A stretch of DNA of 64,000 nucleotides, from positions 310,001 through 374,000 of the forward strand of contig JAMPIV010015263.1 in the NCBI GenBank assembly GCA_024509875.1. The letters run 5' to 3'. A program made the position numbers and the translations under genes. Positions 31,000-43,868 of this stretch are shown here, one piece after another. The notes under the pieces are model-generated. The model saw only the letters and a program-made list of their open reading frames with translations. It did not search any database and was not told where the DNA came from. Within the stretch, counting starts at the first letter, position 1. The number at the start of each line of letters is the position of its first letter. The stretch comes from Oreohelix idahoensis. Taxonomy: Eukaryota > Mollusca > Gastropoda > Stylommatophora > Oreohelicidae.

Positions 31000-32440
31000 A
31001 AAACAGGTTGACAGAAATCGAATGAGAGCAAGACAAAGAATGGCAATTATGAAAAAACTTGCTGGAACAACTTGGGGTGCAGATGAGAAAGTGCTTAAGA
31101 CGTTGTACACAGGGCGAGTGAGGCCAGTTCTTGAATATGGCATGGCAGCATGGGCAACAGCAGCTAAGACAAACTTCGATACAATTAGCAGACTCCAAAA
31201 TCAAGCAATGAGAATTATAATGGGAGGCATGAAGTCAACACCTATAAAAGAACTCGAAAAGATTACATGCCTCCAGCCAATGACAGATAGAAGAGACTGC
31301 AGGGCTCAACAACAGGCCGAAAAATTCAAAAGACTAACAGACCACCCAATGTGCCATAGAATAAATGCTCTTAGAAGGCAAAGACTCAAACGAAGTAATT
31401 TTGTAGAATCAACCAAACCACAAATGAGAGCAGTATCCATAGATGAAATATCCACTGTTAAACCCATCTACACTCCACACAAGCTTCCAGTTTGGAAACA
31501 AAATCGTTTCCCTAAAATGATAGAAAACATTCCTGGAATTGAAAGTAAAAAGAGCCAAACTGCAACAGATAGAAAATCCATAACGACAAAATACATAGAG
31601 AAACATTATCCACGCAACACCTGGACCCATGCATACACAGATGGATCAGCAACAAATGCAACAGAAAATGGAGGTGGGGGTGTCTTTCTGACCTTAAGCA
31701 CTTGTGCAGAAAAAAGGCTGTCAGTGGCGACAGGACGATTCTCCAGCAACTTCAGAGCAGAGGCAGAGGCCTTGAAAACTGCAGCAGAGGTTATATTGAC
31801 AGAAGAAACGGCAGAGAGACAAGTTGCTTTCTTTACTGATGCACAGTCAGTAATTGCAAAAGACAAAATAATACAGACCTGGATGATCTCAGAGTAGTTC
31901 TCCACAAACTTTGTCAACGATTCAAAAGTGTTGTGATCCAGTGGATCCCATCTCATTGTAACATCGCCGGCAATGAAGAGTCTGACAGAATGGCAAAAGA
32001 AGGTTCACATCTACCTCAGCCTGATGCAAGCATAACTTTTGAGGAGGCAAAGAGTTTTATCAGAATCAGTTACAGAAACAAATGGAATGTAGAACATCCA
32101 GGGCACACACAGAATGATGCTTACTACCAGCTCCACAGAAGAGAACAAGTGGTAATCTTCAGACTCCGCACTGGCCACAACAGATTGAGATATCATCTAT
32201 TCAACAAGCTAAAGATAGGAACTACCGATCAGTGTAACTGTGGCACTGATAAAATGACTGCTGAACATCTGCTTCAAAGTTGTCCCTTATATGTGGTACA
32301 GAGAAAGTGCATATGGCCGACGCCAGCTCCTTTCGTGGAAAAGCTTTACGGGGATTCAAATAGCCTCAAACTGACTACTGCTTTCTTTGAGAACATTCAA
32401 GTGGACGTCTGAGAGTGTACGAAAAAGAAGAAGAAGAAAT
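31000..32440 (+). pseudogene. LINE-C 3' end: RT C-terminus and RNase H (I/Jockey-like)
   Basis: The first frame (31022-31897) has the post-catalytic RT region (GRVRPVLEYGMAAWATAAK, LQNQAMRIIMGG), then RNase H with YTDGSA, FRAEAEALK and FTDAQS. A frame break near 31890 is followed by a second frame with IQWIPSHCNIAGNEESDRMA, which completes the four acidic RNase H positions. A CNCG...HLLQSCP cysteine-histidine motif ends the protein. The 3' tail is (GAA)n. This layout is typical of I-group LINEs with a C-terminal RNase H. It is 5'-truncated, lacking endonuclease and the RT core, so it is dead. Confidence 0.85.
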
Positions 32441-32794
32441 AGTTTGGTTTTTTTGTTTGTTTAATACTTGTCTGAGTTTTCTTCTAGATTTACCGAAATT
32501 GATTACGTCTTTGTTTTTTTTTAAAGTTGATCTTATTGTGTGTGTGTTTTTTTTTTTAAAAACAAAACGTGACAAAGGGGATGGGTAAAAAAATGGCAAA
32601 CATTCTTGACTTAATATATGGACTACCCCTAATGAGAACGATTCACGACAGGTTCTTTTCTACAAGCACTGTACATCTTTAATTCTCACGGGCCTCGATC
32701 ATGTCCCAGAAATATCGACTCTAATTGTTCTGTTTCACTTTCACCGAATAGGTATTTCTTTATTTGATCGTTTCCTTTCTCGTAAGCATTCCAT

Positions 32795-33002
32795 ACCAAC
32801 GGGCTGATCACCCGTTTGCCAGTCACTTCGATTACGGAAACAACAGCAAATAGATTGATTTGCCGTTGCCCTAAAGACGCCAATAGGCGTGATGGGAAAC
32901 AATGGCAAAGAAAACCTATCTGCTGTTGCCCTAAGACGCCATTAGGCGTAATGGCCACTGACTGCTTTGACGGTCGGTGGCTAAGGACGGAAGAAGAAGA
33001 AG
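32795..33002 (+). mobile_element. SINE-like repeat X, copy A
   Basis: About 208 bp, starting ACCAACGGGCTGATCACCC and ending in (GAA)n. It is flanked by an 11-bp duplication, AAGCATTCCAT (32784-32794 and 33003-33013), typical of LINE-mobilised insertion. A second copy lies at 57076-57285. It contains an internal duplication: GCCCTAA(A)GACGCCA-TAGGCGT occurs twice about 75 bp apart. CACTTCGATTACGG is a weak box-B-like sequence. The (GAA)n end resembles that of LINE-C just upstream, a possible driver. Confidence 0.75.
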
Positions 33003-33091
33003 AAGCATTCCATGCGATAAAAAAAAAAAATTATGTTTTTTTTCTAACTTTTTTGTTCCAAGCTTTTACTTCCTGTTAGATTTTTTTACTT

Positions 33092-33560
33092 TTACAAACC
33101 ATCACAATCTCTCAACTCCCAAAGTTCAACAAACTTATGCCAAGTCTTCCTGTCCCGTGCCATCAGCTCAAGGTCTTTACATGTCTCCTTCAACCCCTTC
33201 ACATCTGTCTCTAGCTCTTTTCTCCATGTGTTCTTTGATCTCCCTCGACCTCTTTTCTCCATGTGTTCTTTGATCTCACTCGACCTCTTCTCCATGTGTT
33301 CTTTGATCTCCCTCGACCTCTTTTCTCCATGTGTTCTTTGATCTCCCTCGACCTCTTTTCTCCATGTGTTCTTTAATCTCCCTCGACCTCTTTTCTCTGT
33401 GTGTTCTTTGATCTCCCTCGACCTATTTTCTCCATGTGTTCTTTGATCTCCCTCGACCTCTTTTCTCCATGTGTTCTTTGATCTCCCTCGACCTCTTTTC
33501 TCCATGTGTTCTTTGATCTCCCTCGACCTCTCATTCCCTTTTATACGATATGCCGACAAA
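33092..33560 (-). pseudogene. LINE-A 3' coding fragment expanded into a 35-bp minisatellite
   Basis: Read on the minus strand, the left part (about 33092-33215) is the C-terminal end of LINE-A (TWRKELETDVKGLKE, LMARDRKTWHKFVE). Upstream of it the GRGRSKNTWRKE-coding segment has been amplified into about nine copies of a 35-bp unit (33215-33535). Because 35 is not a multiple of three, successive copies are read in all three frames. All three lack stops, which gives a 155-codon frame of repeated basic peptides. It is a by-product and not a likely gene. Confidence 0.85.
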
Positions 33561-34133
33561 AATGTAGATTGTTATACATTACGTAAATAAATTACCAATG
33601 AATTACATATTCGTCAAGGCTGACTGATACAGTTTTTCCCTGTGTTTTCATTTAATTTCTGAGGATATCTCTCGGATCCGCTCAGTGGCAAATTCTTCGC
33701 TCCGTCTTTGGTCTTACGCGCGACTACTGATACTTAGACAACATCACCCTGGTCTTCACGAGCGGTTTCCAGCTGTTTTTATGGCCGTATCACTTTTCCT
33801 GGTCGTTTCGTATGACTTTCTTCTGTTCTGAATACTGAATACAGTGTCAATCTCATGTGTGCGTGTTTGTGTGGTTTTGAGTTTGTGTGGGTGTGTTTTG
33901 TGTGCAGTGCCAGTTTTAGAATTAGGCGAAAGAGGCAGTCGTCTGTGGCGGTAAAATCTGAGGGTAACAAAAGCGAGCAAAGTAAACAAACAAACAAACA
34001 AAAATTTGGTATAACGAGAACAATAAATAAATAAAATAGAAATGGCAGTTCTAAAAAAAAAAAAACCCAACAAATCATATTTTATGTATACTGTTACAAT
34101 TACGAAAACTCAGTTCCAGGTTTTTGGGGTACC
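33561..34133. other. Unannotated spacer
   Basis: No gene is seen. A short (CAAA)n run lies near 33985-34005 and an A-rich run near 34050. Confidence 0.5.
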
Positions 34134-34142
34134 TTATTTACT

Positions 34143-34410
34143 GAATTAGGAGCCGCGGTAACACAGTGGTTAGTGCACTGGCTTCCTATGGTTCGATCCT
34201 CAGATGAGGTGGGATCTTTTAGGCCACAAACGGCTCCTGGGTCGACCCAGTCCCAAATGGGTATCAGAGTAACTCTGGGAAGGTTAAGGCGACCGGCGTA
34301 ATGCTGACCACCTCACCACTAGTGTGCCGACGGTCAAGAAAAATGGGCCTAACACCATATTCCCAATACAGTATGTCTCAATGGGCGTGTAACGGGATCC
34401 TTTACCTTTT
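34143..34410 (+). mobile_element. tRNA-derived SINE (family Y)
   Basis: The head has a box A-like TGGTTAGTGCACTGG (34167-34181) and box B GGTTCGATCCT (34190-34200), the spacing of a tRNA-derived polymerase III promoter. A GC-richer body follows, and the end is CCTTTACCTTT. A 9-bp duplication, TTATTTACT (34134-34142 and 34411-34419), flanks it. The 3' part of the same family recurs at 61733-61806. Confidence 0.85.
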
Positions 34411-34419
34411 TTATTTACT

Positions 34420-35439
34420 CATTTAATGTTTTTTCAGAAGATATTCCCATGTGACTATCTTTAATGTAATTTCTAAGCTATTCAGGGGTTGTATCTGCTT
34501 CATGGACCACTGCTAGGTTTTGTACTTCACATTCTAACATATCAGCCAGTGTTGTGTGGATTTTATTGTAATTTATTTTAAGTGATCTCACAGCAAGCGT
34601 AACGAGATGACCCTCTTGTGTCCGAGAGACTTTTGACTGAGATTGTATTTTCCATCAAACTCAATGTAGCACATTTTTATGGTAAGGCTAAAAGCGAAAG
34701 TAAAATCCTGAAAAAAAATTAACGACAGCCGAGCTACTTTCTGAAGACATGGTCCATATGATAGTAAGGCTACGTGCAGCGCATTTAATTCACACTGCAC
34801 GTCTGCTCATTTTCTTGAGTCTGTCTTTGACATACATCCCGCTCATATCAGCAGCGTAGCATCGTTGTCGTATGTGTGAGATCTGCAGTTTGCTATTTCT
34901 ATCAACAAATTGATTGGCTAAGCAGTTATAACGCTTTCCTCACGCAGCACAGTGACCTTTTTCCTGGAGGGAAACCTTGAAGCGTCACGCGCCAGTCGAC
35001 TCAGTTGTAAAATAGTACTAGACTCCTGCTACTGAGTATGGGGAAGTCAATGATAGCGAGACAGGGAACTGGTCACAAAACCTCATAAAAAAGTAGGATC
35101 TAGTATGTTGAAGTCTCTAAAATTTTACTCCCCTATGACATTTTCTGCAATGAGATAATCTTTACCTTTTTACTGTATCAAAAAATGTAGCATTTCTGGG
35201 ATTTCTATCTGCCTCTTGTTGTTTCCCATGCCCTTAAACAATACCTTCTACTGCTGTAGGGGCTTAGTGGCCTTTTATTGGGCTCCATTCTATAGAGTTA
35301 TCTACCCTTCCAAGATGGAGGTGAAATTCGTTTCTCACCTTAGACGCCGAAAGAAAAACATCAGGAATGTGTGTATTTCGATGGATAGTACCATGTTATG
35401 TTAAATTATAGAATAAAAGATACACCAGAGTATCTAGTG
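34420..35439. other. Unannotated stretch
   Basis: No coding region is recognised. The last few hundred bases may be the 5' untranslated leader of the LINE that follows, but no boundary is visible. Confidence 0.4.
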
Positions 35440-38400
35440 GTGTAGATATTTTCCTATAACTGACCTCGAAACCCTCGAATCGGTCGGTTGGATCGGAGGG
35501 TTGATCAGTGAGTTAACAATTCACTATCGTAAAACAAGCTATTGTTACCGAAACAGAACCAGGCTCGACAGTAAACATGACTCACTCTAATATCTTGGGG
35601 GCTAAGGAGATTTTTAAAATTGGATACTGGAATGTAAGGACTATGTATCAAGACGGAAAATTGGAAGAAGTAATTAAAGAAATGGATAATTATAAGTTGG
35701 ACTTATTGGGTGTCAGCGAGTGTAGATGGACGGGGAAGGGCATAAAATATATTTCAGAAGAAAAAAAGCAAATTATATACTCTGGTAGTAATGATAATCG
35801 TCACACAGAGGGAGTAGCCATCCTAATGACACAGAAAGCAGCAGCATCGCTTATCAGCTGGGTACCTATCAATGAGAGGCTAATATTAGCTAGATTTCAG
35901 ACACGATTTTTCAAGCTCTCAATTGTACAATGTTTATGCACCAACTAACGACGCTCTTGATACCACAAAAGATGACTTCTATGAAGCACTTCTAAGTACC
36001 ATCAACACAATACCCAAGCATGACATAATAGCAGTCATGGGTGATTTTAACGCCAAAGTAGGTGACAACAACGATGGAGTACAAAGATATCTCGGTACTC
36101 ATGGAATAGGCTGTATGAATCAAAATGGCGAAAGACTTCTAGAACTTTGTGAAATATCAAACCTCGTTGTGGCAGACACCATCTTTCCACATAAGAATAT
36201 CCACAAGATAACATGGAATTCACCTGATGGCAGAACTAAGAACCAGATAGATCACTTCTGCATAAGCGCTAAATTTCGCTCATCAGTTCAAGACGTCAGA
36301 GCATACAGAGGTGCAGAGATCGGAAGCGATCATAACCTCTGCATAGCTAAACTGAGAATTAAACTGAAGAAGTTATACCAACAGAATAAAAATAGAAGAA
36401 TAGATGTACACAGACTGCAATCAAATGATATAAAGGAGGAATATAATGTCAAAATGAACAACTATTTCGATGCTTTAGGCAAAATTGACAACGATATCAC
36501 CACCAAGACAATCGATACTAAATGGGAACAACTGAGAACAGCAATGACAGAAGCAGCAGTAGCGACCACCGGATACCTAGTACATAAAAAGAAAAAAATG
36601 GATGAGAGAAGATACTTGGGATAAAATACAAGAAAGGAAAACAGCAAAACTTAAACTACTAACGGCAAGTACACATAATGCAGTTGAATCTTGCAAACTA
36701 TCTTATAACTTGTTAAATAAAGAAGTGAAGACAAAAACTCGAAGAGATAAAAGACATTTCATCAATGAACTGGCCGTAGAAGCTGAAAATGCTGCAAGAA
36801 CTGGTAATATTAGGTGCCTTTATCAAATTACAAAACAACTATGTCACCAGCCTACTGCTATGGAAACACCTGTTAAAGGTAAATTAGGGAATTCAATACC
36901 AACAGAAAAAGAACAAATGAAGAGATGGGCTGAGCACTTCATGGAGGTGCTAAACAGACCACCACCAACAGTAACACCTGATTTTAATAATGAAACACTC
37001 ACAACCACCTTGCCAATAACTTGCGATGAATTCACGCTGGACGAGATCAAACAAGCCGTTAAAAGATTAAAAAATTTTAAAGCTGCTGGAGTTGACGAAA
37101 TTTCAGGGGAAATGATTAAAGCAGTTAATGACAACAACCTCTTGAGAATTTTAGATATTATAAATGAAGTATGGAGAGAAGAACAACCACCACAACAATG
37201 GAAAGACAGTATTATTGTAAAGTTACCGAAGAAAGGTGATCTATCAGACTGTAATAACTGGCGTGGTATATCTCTATTATCAGTACCTGGAAAATTATTA
37301 TTATGTTGCATGATGTTAGAAAGACTTAAATTGCATGCTGACGAAAAGATCAGAGAAGAACAAGCGGGTTTCAGGCCGAAACGATCATGTATTGATCAAA
37401 TATTCACACTAAGAACAATTATAGAAGAATCAGTAGAAAGGCAATCGCCACTTATTATCACCTTCGTCGATTTTCAAAAAGCCTTTGATAGTCTACACCG
37501 CCCATCATTGTGGAAGATACTTACAATCTATGGTTTTCCAACAAAATATGTGAATATAATCAAAGCGCTATATGACAATGCAAGATGTTGTGTTAGAACA
37601 AATAAAGGGAATACAGAATGGTTTACAGTAGAAACAGGGGTTAAACAAGGCTGTATTATGTCACCACTACTTTTTGGAATAGCTATTGATTGGGTTATGA
37701 GAAACTATACCCACAATGAACAATTGGGTATAAAATGGACAAATGGAAAATTCCTGGGGGACCTGGATTTCGCAGATGATGTAGCATTCTTAAGTTCAAC
37801 ACCAAGACAATCCCAAGAAGCAATAAATAATTTGTGTCATCTCTCGGTTAAAATAGGTCTCCAAATAAATGCCTCTAAAACTAAAGCTATGAACTTTTCT
37901 AACGAGACCTTTGATATCATCTTGAACGGGGAAAAACTACAGAAAGTTGAAAGTTTCAATTATTTAGGCAGTAAAATGACTCAGGATGGTGACACAACAA
38001 GAGAAATCCATACTAGAATTGCTTTGGCAGCTAGCGCCTTCAATAGATTATCTAACATTTGGAAATTACGATCATTGAATATACATACCAAGCTTCGTCT
38101 GTTTAATTCAAATGTTATCTCAGTGTTAACATACGGCTGTGAGAGTTGGAAAATAACAAAATCATTGGAGAACAAGCTGAATACATTCGAGAACAAATGT
38201 CTTAGAAAACTCATGAACATCAGTTGGAAAGAATTCAAGACTAATCGACAAATAAGAGAAGACTCTAGGCAGAAATATGTCTCCGACTATATAAGGAAAA
38301 GACGATGGTCATATATCGGTCATGTCCTACGAATGCAAAACAACAGAATACCACTACAGGCGCTCACTTGGGTTCCTGAGGGTAAGAGGAAAAAAGGAAG

Positions 38401-38571
38401 ACCAAAAGAAACACTCAGAAGAACAATAATAAGAGAAGGAAGAACGTTGGGCCTAAATAATGTGCAAGAGCTAAGAGGAGTGGCGTCACAACGAACAACC
38501 TGGAGAGCACTGGTTTCTGCCTTATGCGCCGTGTTTGGTGCTTAAAGAATTTATTATTATTATTATTATTC
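35440..38571 (+). pseudogene. LINE-D, RTE-like, nearly complete but frameshifted
   Basis: The endonuclease (AP type) starts at 35577: IGYWNVRTM and LLGVSECRW, then after a frameshift near 35925, VMGDFNAKVGDN and GSDHNLCIA. A second shift near 36600, in an A-rich run, leads to the RT frame (36602-38545). This carries AAGVDEISGEM, FVDFQKAFDS, GVKQGCIMSP and the catalytic box LDFADD, then YLGSKM, LTYGCESWK and GHVLRM. The tail is (TTA)n at about 38550-38570. AP-type endonuclease nicks the target and RT primes from it. All catalytic motifs remain, and only the two small frameshifts stop full-length translation. Clade: RTE-like by the motif pattern, not certain. The 5' end is approximate. Confidence 0.88.
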
Positions 38572-39400
38572 CCATGAAATGGCCAACCCACTTAATTTTC
38601 TGTCTCTCTGTATACTTTATGCGGCGTGTAGTTCCTACACTGTTTCTTATGTCATAATTTCTAATTCTCAAGGGAGATAACAGTAAATAAATACACATTG
38701 GCATTGATTTACATGGCAGGAAAGTTCTGATAAGAATTTTCACAACTGCAGACGACATTATAATCTTGAACCAGTTTCCTGGGTCTTCATCTTTTATACA
38801 TTAGCTTGTTTATCTCGGATGATTTTTCCCCCCTGTTTTAATCACATTTCCTGTTCTTGCCGTCAAAAGACGATAGTCAGACCTTGCGCTAATGGGAATA
38901 ATAAGTAGCTGGACTGTCGTCTCTATTGGCAAACATATTTCCAATACTGTAAGCTTAAAAGGGATTTGGATAATTCAGATACTGAGCTCATGTCGTGTAC
39001 AGCTGTTGATTAAATGTGGTTGTTTTGTCCTTCGGGGAACTGTTTTTGTTTTCCAGTTATAAAAAAAGCAATTAAATATTTTACATTCATGAGGACTATA
39101 TATAAATATATTACATACTAAATTGCACAAAGTAATGTAAAAGCTTGAGTCAATGCCCATCCTAGTCTGTATCATCATCTTACAGTGTCAAAATGTGGTT
39201 GCGTTGGGTGGTAATTTCTTAAGATATGCACTTAACTCGTGAATAAGCTCCTGGTCCTCGTAGACACAATACTGTGGCCGGATAGCAGAGATGTTATGTT
39301 ATGTTATGTTATGACACACCGTCAGAGAGTCATATTGTCCATTAAAGGGAGTACGTCGTTGTCTTGTTTATAATACAACGTCATGGAGTCGTAGAGTCCG

Positions 39401-39401
<1 letters not shown>
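38572..39401. other. Unannotated stretch with a short TTATG repeat
   Basis: No gene is seen. A pentanucleotide (GTTAT)n run lies at about 39294-39313. Confidence 0.5.
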
Positions 39402-39463
<62 letters not shown>

Positions 39464-39476
39464 TATATATATATAT
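39402..39476. repeat. (AT)n microsatellite
   Basis: About 75 bp of alternating A and T with one interrupting G. It is followed directly by GTACTAGCGGTCATACCCGG, a GC-rich start reminiscent of the end of an unidentified retroposon. Confidence 0.9.
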
Positions 39477-40158
39477 GTACTAGCGGTCATACCCGGTCCA
39501 GCCCGGGTCCATGTCGGAATGAGTGCAAGTCGGGTTTGGTGCGAATCGTTTTAGGAAGGTTTAAATTGTTTTGTTTTTAATTGTACTGTTTCATTGGGGA
39601 GTGCTTCTAAGGGAAAAAAATTAAGTAAGGGCTTCTTTGTGTGGCCGAGTAGGGAATTGGGGGTTGCTGTTTAATTGCAGAGAGTGTTAGATCTAGATTT
39701 ACTAGCTTGACCGCTAGAGTTCGCAATTTCTCCCTTACAGTCTTACGGGATTTTACCAGGTTCGGGGACTATCCTCTAAGGTGTTGTATTAGAGCAGATG
39801 TGTTTTATTTATATGATTTACCAGCAAGAGCAGTTATGGTTCATTTATATTTCCTTCCTTCCTCTCATGAATGTATGGCAAAGCAAATGAGTGACGACCT
39901 GCCTTTAGTATAAACGTGACTTTTATTTAATTATAACGTAATTACAAGTCGACATGGCAAAACTTCATAAGACACATATGACAATTATTCTTCAGAGCAT
40001 ATTTCTTTTCAAAATCCCGCTGTATGAGTTTCTAACTTCATTATAACCATTCTGGTTCTATTCTTAGGAAATTCCTTCTTGTTCATAATGCCATATTTTC
40101 AAGTAAGTGCATACCAGTAGTGCAATAGGGATTACTCTGCTTCTTCAGGATATAAAAT
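39477..40158. other. Unannotated stretch
   Basis: Begins with the short imperfect palindrome ACCCGGTCCAGCCCGGGT. No coding frame can be defended. Confidence 0.4.
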
Positions 40159-40686
40159 TGCCATATCTCCTCCTGATATGTTATTGCTTCATCAAAACAA
40201 AATCAATCCTGCATGTACATTTGAAAAGAAATCTTTCAGCCATTGTTTCCTTTCTAAATCTGCAACAATCATTCGATTTCGACATGTCAATAATTGTATA
40301 GTAATTAGTTCCTACTTACAGACTTCGAATATAGAGTTTAAATACACAAAAATGCACTTTCAAGAGAACATGCCATCATCCCTGGAATTTCTAATTCTTC
40401 AACTTGAATAAACTTTCATGCAGTAAACCACTGCGTTATGAGCACAAACTTGCTTGTCTTACTAGCTAGACGCGTCCCTTCCAACTAACTAGGCTGCTGG
40501 GGAAAACCGCGTCTCTCCTAAATTTTTCTGAGCTCACGATTGGGTAAAAATCACGTGACTAATTTTGACATGTAACGCGACTCTATCCTAATTAAAATTT
40601 AATCTGTTTCTCGGAAAGTGGAAATTTATATGCTAATCTGGTTTTTATAGCCTGTTTCCAAAGGAACAACTATGTACACGGCTACA
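40159..40686 (-). repeat. Terminal direct repeat, left copy (528 bp)
   Basis: Begins TGCCATATCT and ends CGGCTACA on the + strand. Read on the minus strand it starts TGTAGCCG, has a TATTTAAA TATA-like box, and then CTGTAAGTAGG, which resembles a splice donor. This supports minus-strand transcription. It differs from the right copy by two substitutions and one inserted base, by eye. Confidence 0.8.
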
Positions 40687-41163
40687 TATAGATCCCGGGG
40701 CTCCGCAAATGTATCCCGTAGGGAGACATTTTAGTACTATCAATAACAAAAATTCATCCCCAAAAATTTTCTAAGTCTAAAAATATTTTGAAAAAAAAAA
40801 ATTTTCAAGTTCAAAAATTTTCTAAGTCCAAAAATATTTCAGAAAATTTAACGAAATTCCTACATCTGAGCTCCTATGTCTATATGGGACTGTCGTCTAT
40901 AAAGGGGCCTTATAGATGGACATCATCTCCAAAAATGCAAACTATCTTTCATATCAATACATATTTCAACCAAATTTACAAATTGGCAACACTGACCAAC
41001 AAAATCCTAAAAACAATCATAAGGTCATCACCAAAAAAATTTGACGAGTGGCAACACTGGGAAATGAACAATAAAATATCTTATTTGCAGAACTTGGCCG
41101 CATTATCATAATCTATTATATTTCATTCAAAAATGTAGTTGATTACATTCTCTTAGATATGGT

Positions 41164-41190
41164 GGGGGGGGGGGGGGGGGGGGGGGGGGG
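41164..41190. repeat. Run of 27 G
   Basis: Twenty-seven uninterrupted G on the + strand. It could form G-quadruplex DNA. It is also a place where assembly and sequencing length errors are likely. Confidence 0.85.
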
Positions 41191-43625
41191 TTATCTCTTT
41201 TCTGTTCCTGTTATTTGCTCCATATTAAAAGCCTGCAAGTACTTAAAAAATCTTTTTTCTTCCTGGCGTACTTATTTATTCTATTTTCCAAGTACTCTGC
41301 AATATCCCAAGAAATGTCCAAAATCTCCAATTCCTATGGTAATGGCAATCCACTTTCATAGAATAGCCAATGTTTTCATGGGTACTCATCATGTTCTCTT
41401 TTTTTTTTTTTCTAGTGAATGAGCCACTTGCTCATTATTACCTGTAGAAAACATCTCTAGACATAATATGCATATTTATCAGACGATAATATAACCAGCA
41501 TCATTTTTATAAGTAATCATTTTTCACAATAAAATCATTAAAACCTCATGGCTTATCCTTATTTATTTATCTGAATGTTTCCTTGTTATTGACATTTTCC
41601 AAATGGTAAGTGTATAAATTCGTTCCAAGTCCATCACTGTAAAGAATGTTCTATATTACATTCCTTTTTTTTTTTTTTTCAAAATATGTGATGTTTTTCT
41701 CTAATATCCGTACGTCTGGTGGTGATCCTGTCCATTAGTCAGTTATTTCTAATCATTCCTTCTTTTCTGTCAACACAGTATTTTTTCTGTGAACTCTTCC
41801 CTAGAAATATTATTTATATTTTTTTTCAAAGATCTTCTTTGACTTACCATACATCAATTTTCAAACATCAAATTATTCAGCAACCAACAGACGAATGTGT
41901 TACTATCATATTATGAAATATAAGGGAAAAGGAAAATATAGTTTCAAATCATCATGAATTTTCTACATTGGGTTCCGTATTACTTTATTTTCTCTGTTAA
42001 GACAACTGCTTATACTCTTGACAATATGTATCCATGTTGTCACTCTCAAGGCATCCTTGTATACCGTTTATATTTGTCTCCTTTTTTTTTCATAACACCA
42101 ATGTATCATTTATGGTGTTCCAATATCATTGTATCTATTCTTGTCCTCCTGTTATCTTGAGAATTCATCCTTAGTAACTCCCTATGTACCTTATCTAGCA
42201 ATACATTTATCAAAAACACATCAAACAATTATTTATGGAACAATCAACTGAGATGTAAGAACTGTTTGACAATATGAGATAAAAAAATTTTTTGGGGTCA
42301 TCACTCAAAAAAATGTGACATAGAAAGGAAGAAAAAATATTCAATTGATCGTGAGGAATCTACAATATTCTTATAAGACAAAGTTCCTGGCACTCTGACT
42401 ACTATTTATCCATGTTATTTCTGGTTATCCTTGCATAGAGTGTACCATTTCCATTTTCTTTATAAGTCCAATTCATCGCTCACGGTGCTCCAATATTTAA
42501 AATATGGATCCTTCCTATTCCTCTTATTCTGTACTAGAAATACATCCTTATTAATTGTCCATGTACTATATCTGTGAATATTTATCAACAATATATCAAC
42601 TAATCATTTATGGAACCATTAACACAAATGTCTAGACTTTACCAAAACATGAACAAAAACATGTCTTTTTACATATGTGCAAAATTTCGACACCAACTCT
42701 GCCTTCGCTGGTCGAGGGTTAGTCAGAGTTATGTGGTGCCTGTAACATCCGCTGACTACAGCCAGATGGGTGACTTATGGTACTTATAATTCAAAAATCT
42801 CGTCCGTCAGTTATCTTAAGTGTGGGGCGGAGGTCTATTTCATGGTGTCCTTGACAAAGTTTGCTGCATTTCCAATCTAGGTATTCTTTTCTTATGTCAT
42901 AATATCTCTATGATATATCTGTGACATGTCTGTCCTTGGGATAACATTATTTTTTTTTTTCATATCCTCGGGGTAAGCAGATCTCAGTACGTCCAATTTC
43001 ATCAATCATGTATTTTCTCCTGTAATTCTGGGTATGTTATGAGTATAGTAAATTGTCAATTTATTTCAACTATCGTACAACATTCTGTAATTCGTGATAA
43101 GGAATAGTCATTTGTTATACAACAGTGTTCATATTACAAAGGCAATGAGCAAAAATCAAAGAGATATCTTCTCCGAAAATGCGGATGTATCTCTATTTCT
43201 CTTACCTCTGGGCGTAGTAATTATTCAGTCATTATTTTTTTTTTCTCCATTATTTAAATCTCCATTTTGTGTCCTTAGTACCTGTGGTTCCATGGGATTA
43301 TCATAATCTATTTGTCTCCTGTCTACTGATAATCCTTCAATAATGACTTCAAATATGGTCCTCATATGTGCAACAATCATCTGCTCTGATTTGTTCCATG
43401 TCCATGGTATTCATTGAATATTCTATTATATCCTTGTCTTATCTCGTAACCACGAAAGACTAAAATTATTGCTCCTCCAATGTTAATGTGGGGGATCTTG
43501 TGCATAAACATTACAACAAAATCTCAGCTGTGACAACATAAAGTTTCACCATAATATAAAATGGCATCTTCATCATCATTAAACAGTTGCTTCATTCTCT
43601 CATGTGCCATCAGTGGCTATCATCC

Positions 43626-43868
43626 GGTAATGGGTGTTCAATGTGGGTTCAGCATATACAAATGCTGTAGAGGGGTATTTCATTTGCTAAGTCAGCATGT
43701 GCAAATGCTATTTCTTTAACATGGGCAAAGGCATCATCAACAAATAGGTGTAATGTGTTCAATCTGGGGTTAGCATATACTAATGCTCTCAAAGGATTTT
43801 TCATTTGCAAAAAATCAGCATGCGCAAATGTCATTGGGGTACTTGTCATAGGCAGTATCAACAAAATA
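43626..43868. repeat. Two-unit tandem repeat, ~120 bp each
   Basis: Units starting near 43626 and 43747 share the order GTGTTCAAT-TGGG-T-AGCATATAC-AATGCT, TTTCATTTGC, TCAGCATG-GCAAATG and ATCAACAAA. They are moderately diverged. Confidence 0.75.

Noticed and set aside
33092..33559. 155-codon basic repeat protein as a host gene
   Set aside because: Its C-terminus is LINE-A and the rest is a 35-bp minisatellite read through all frames.
33985..34005. CRISPR-like or other phased short repeats
   Set aside because: Simple (CAAA)n and other microsatellites only; there are no spacer-repeat arrays anywhere, and the window is eukaryotic.
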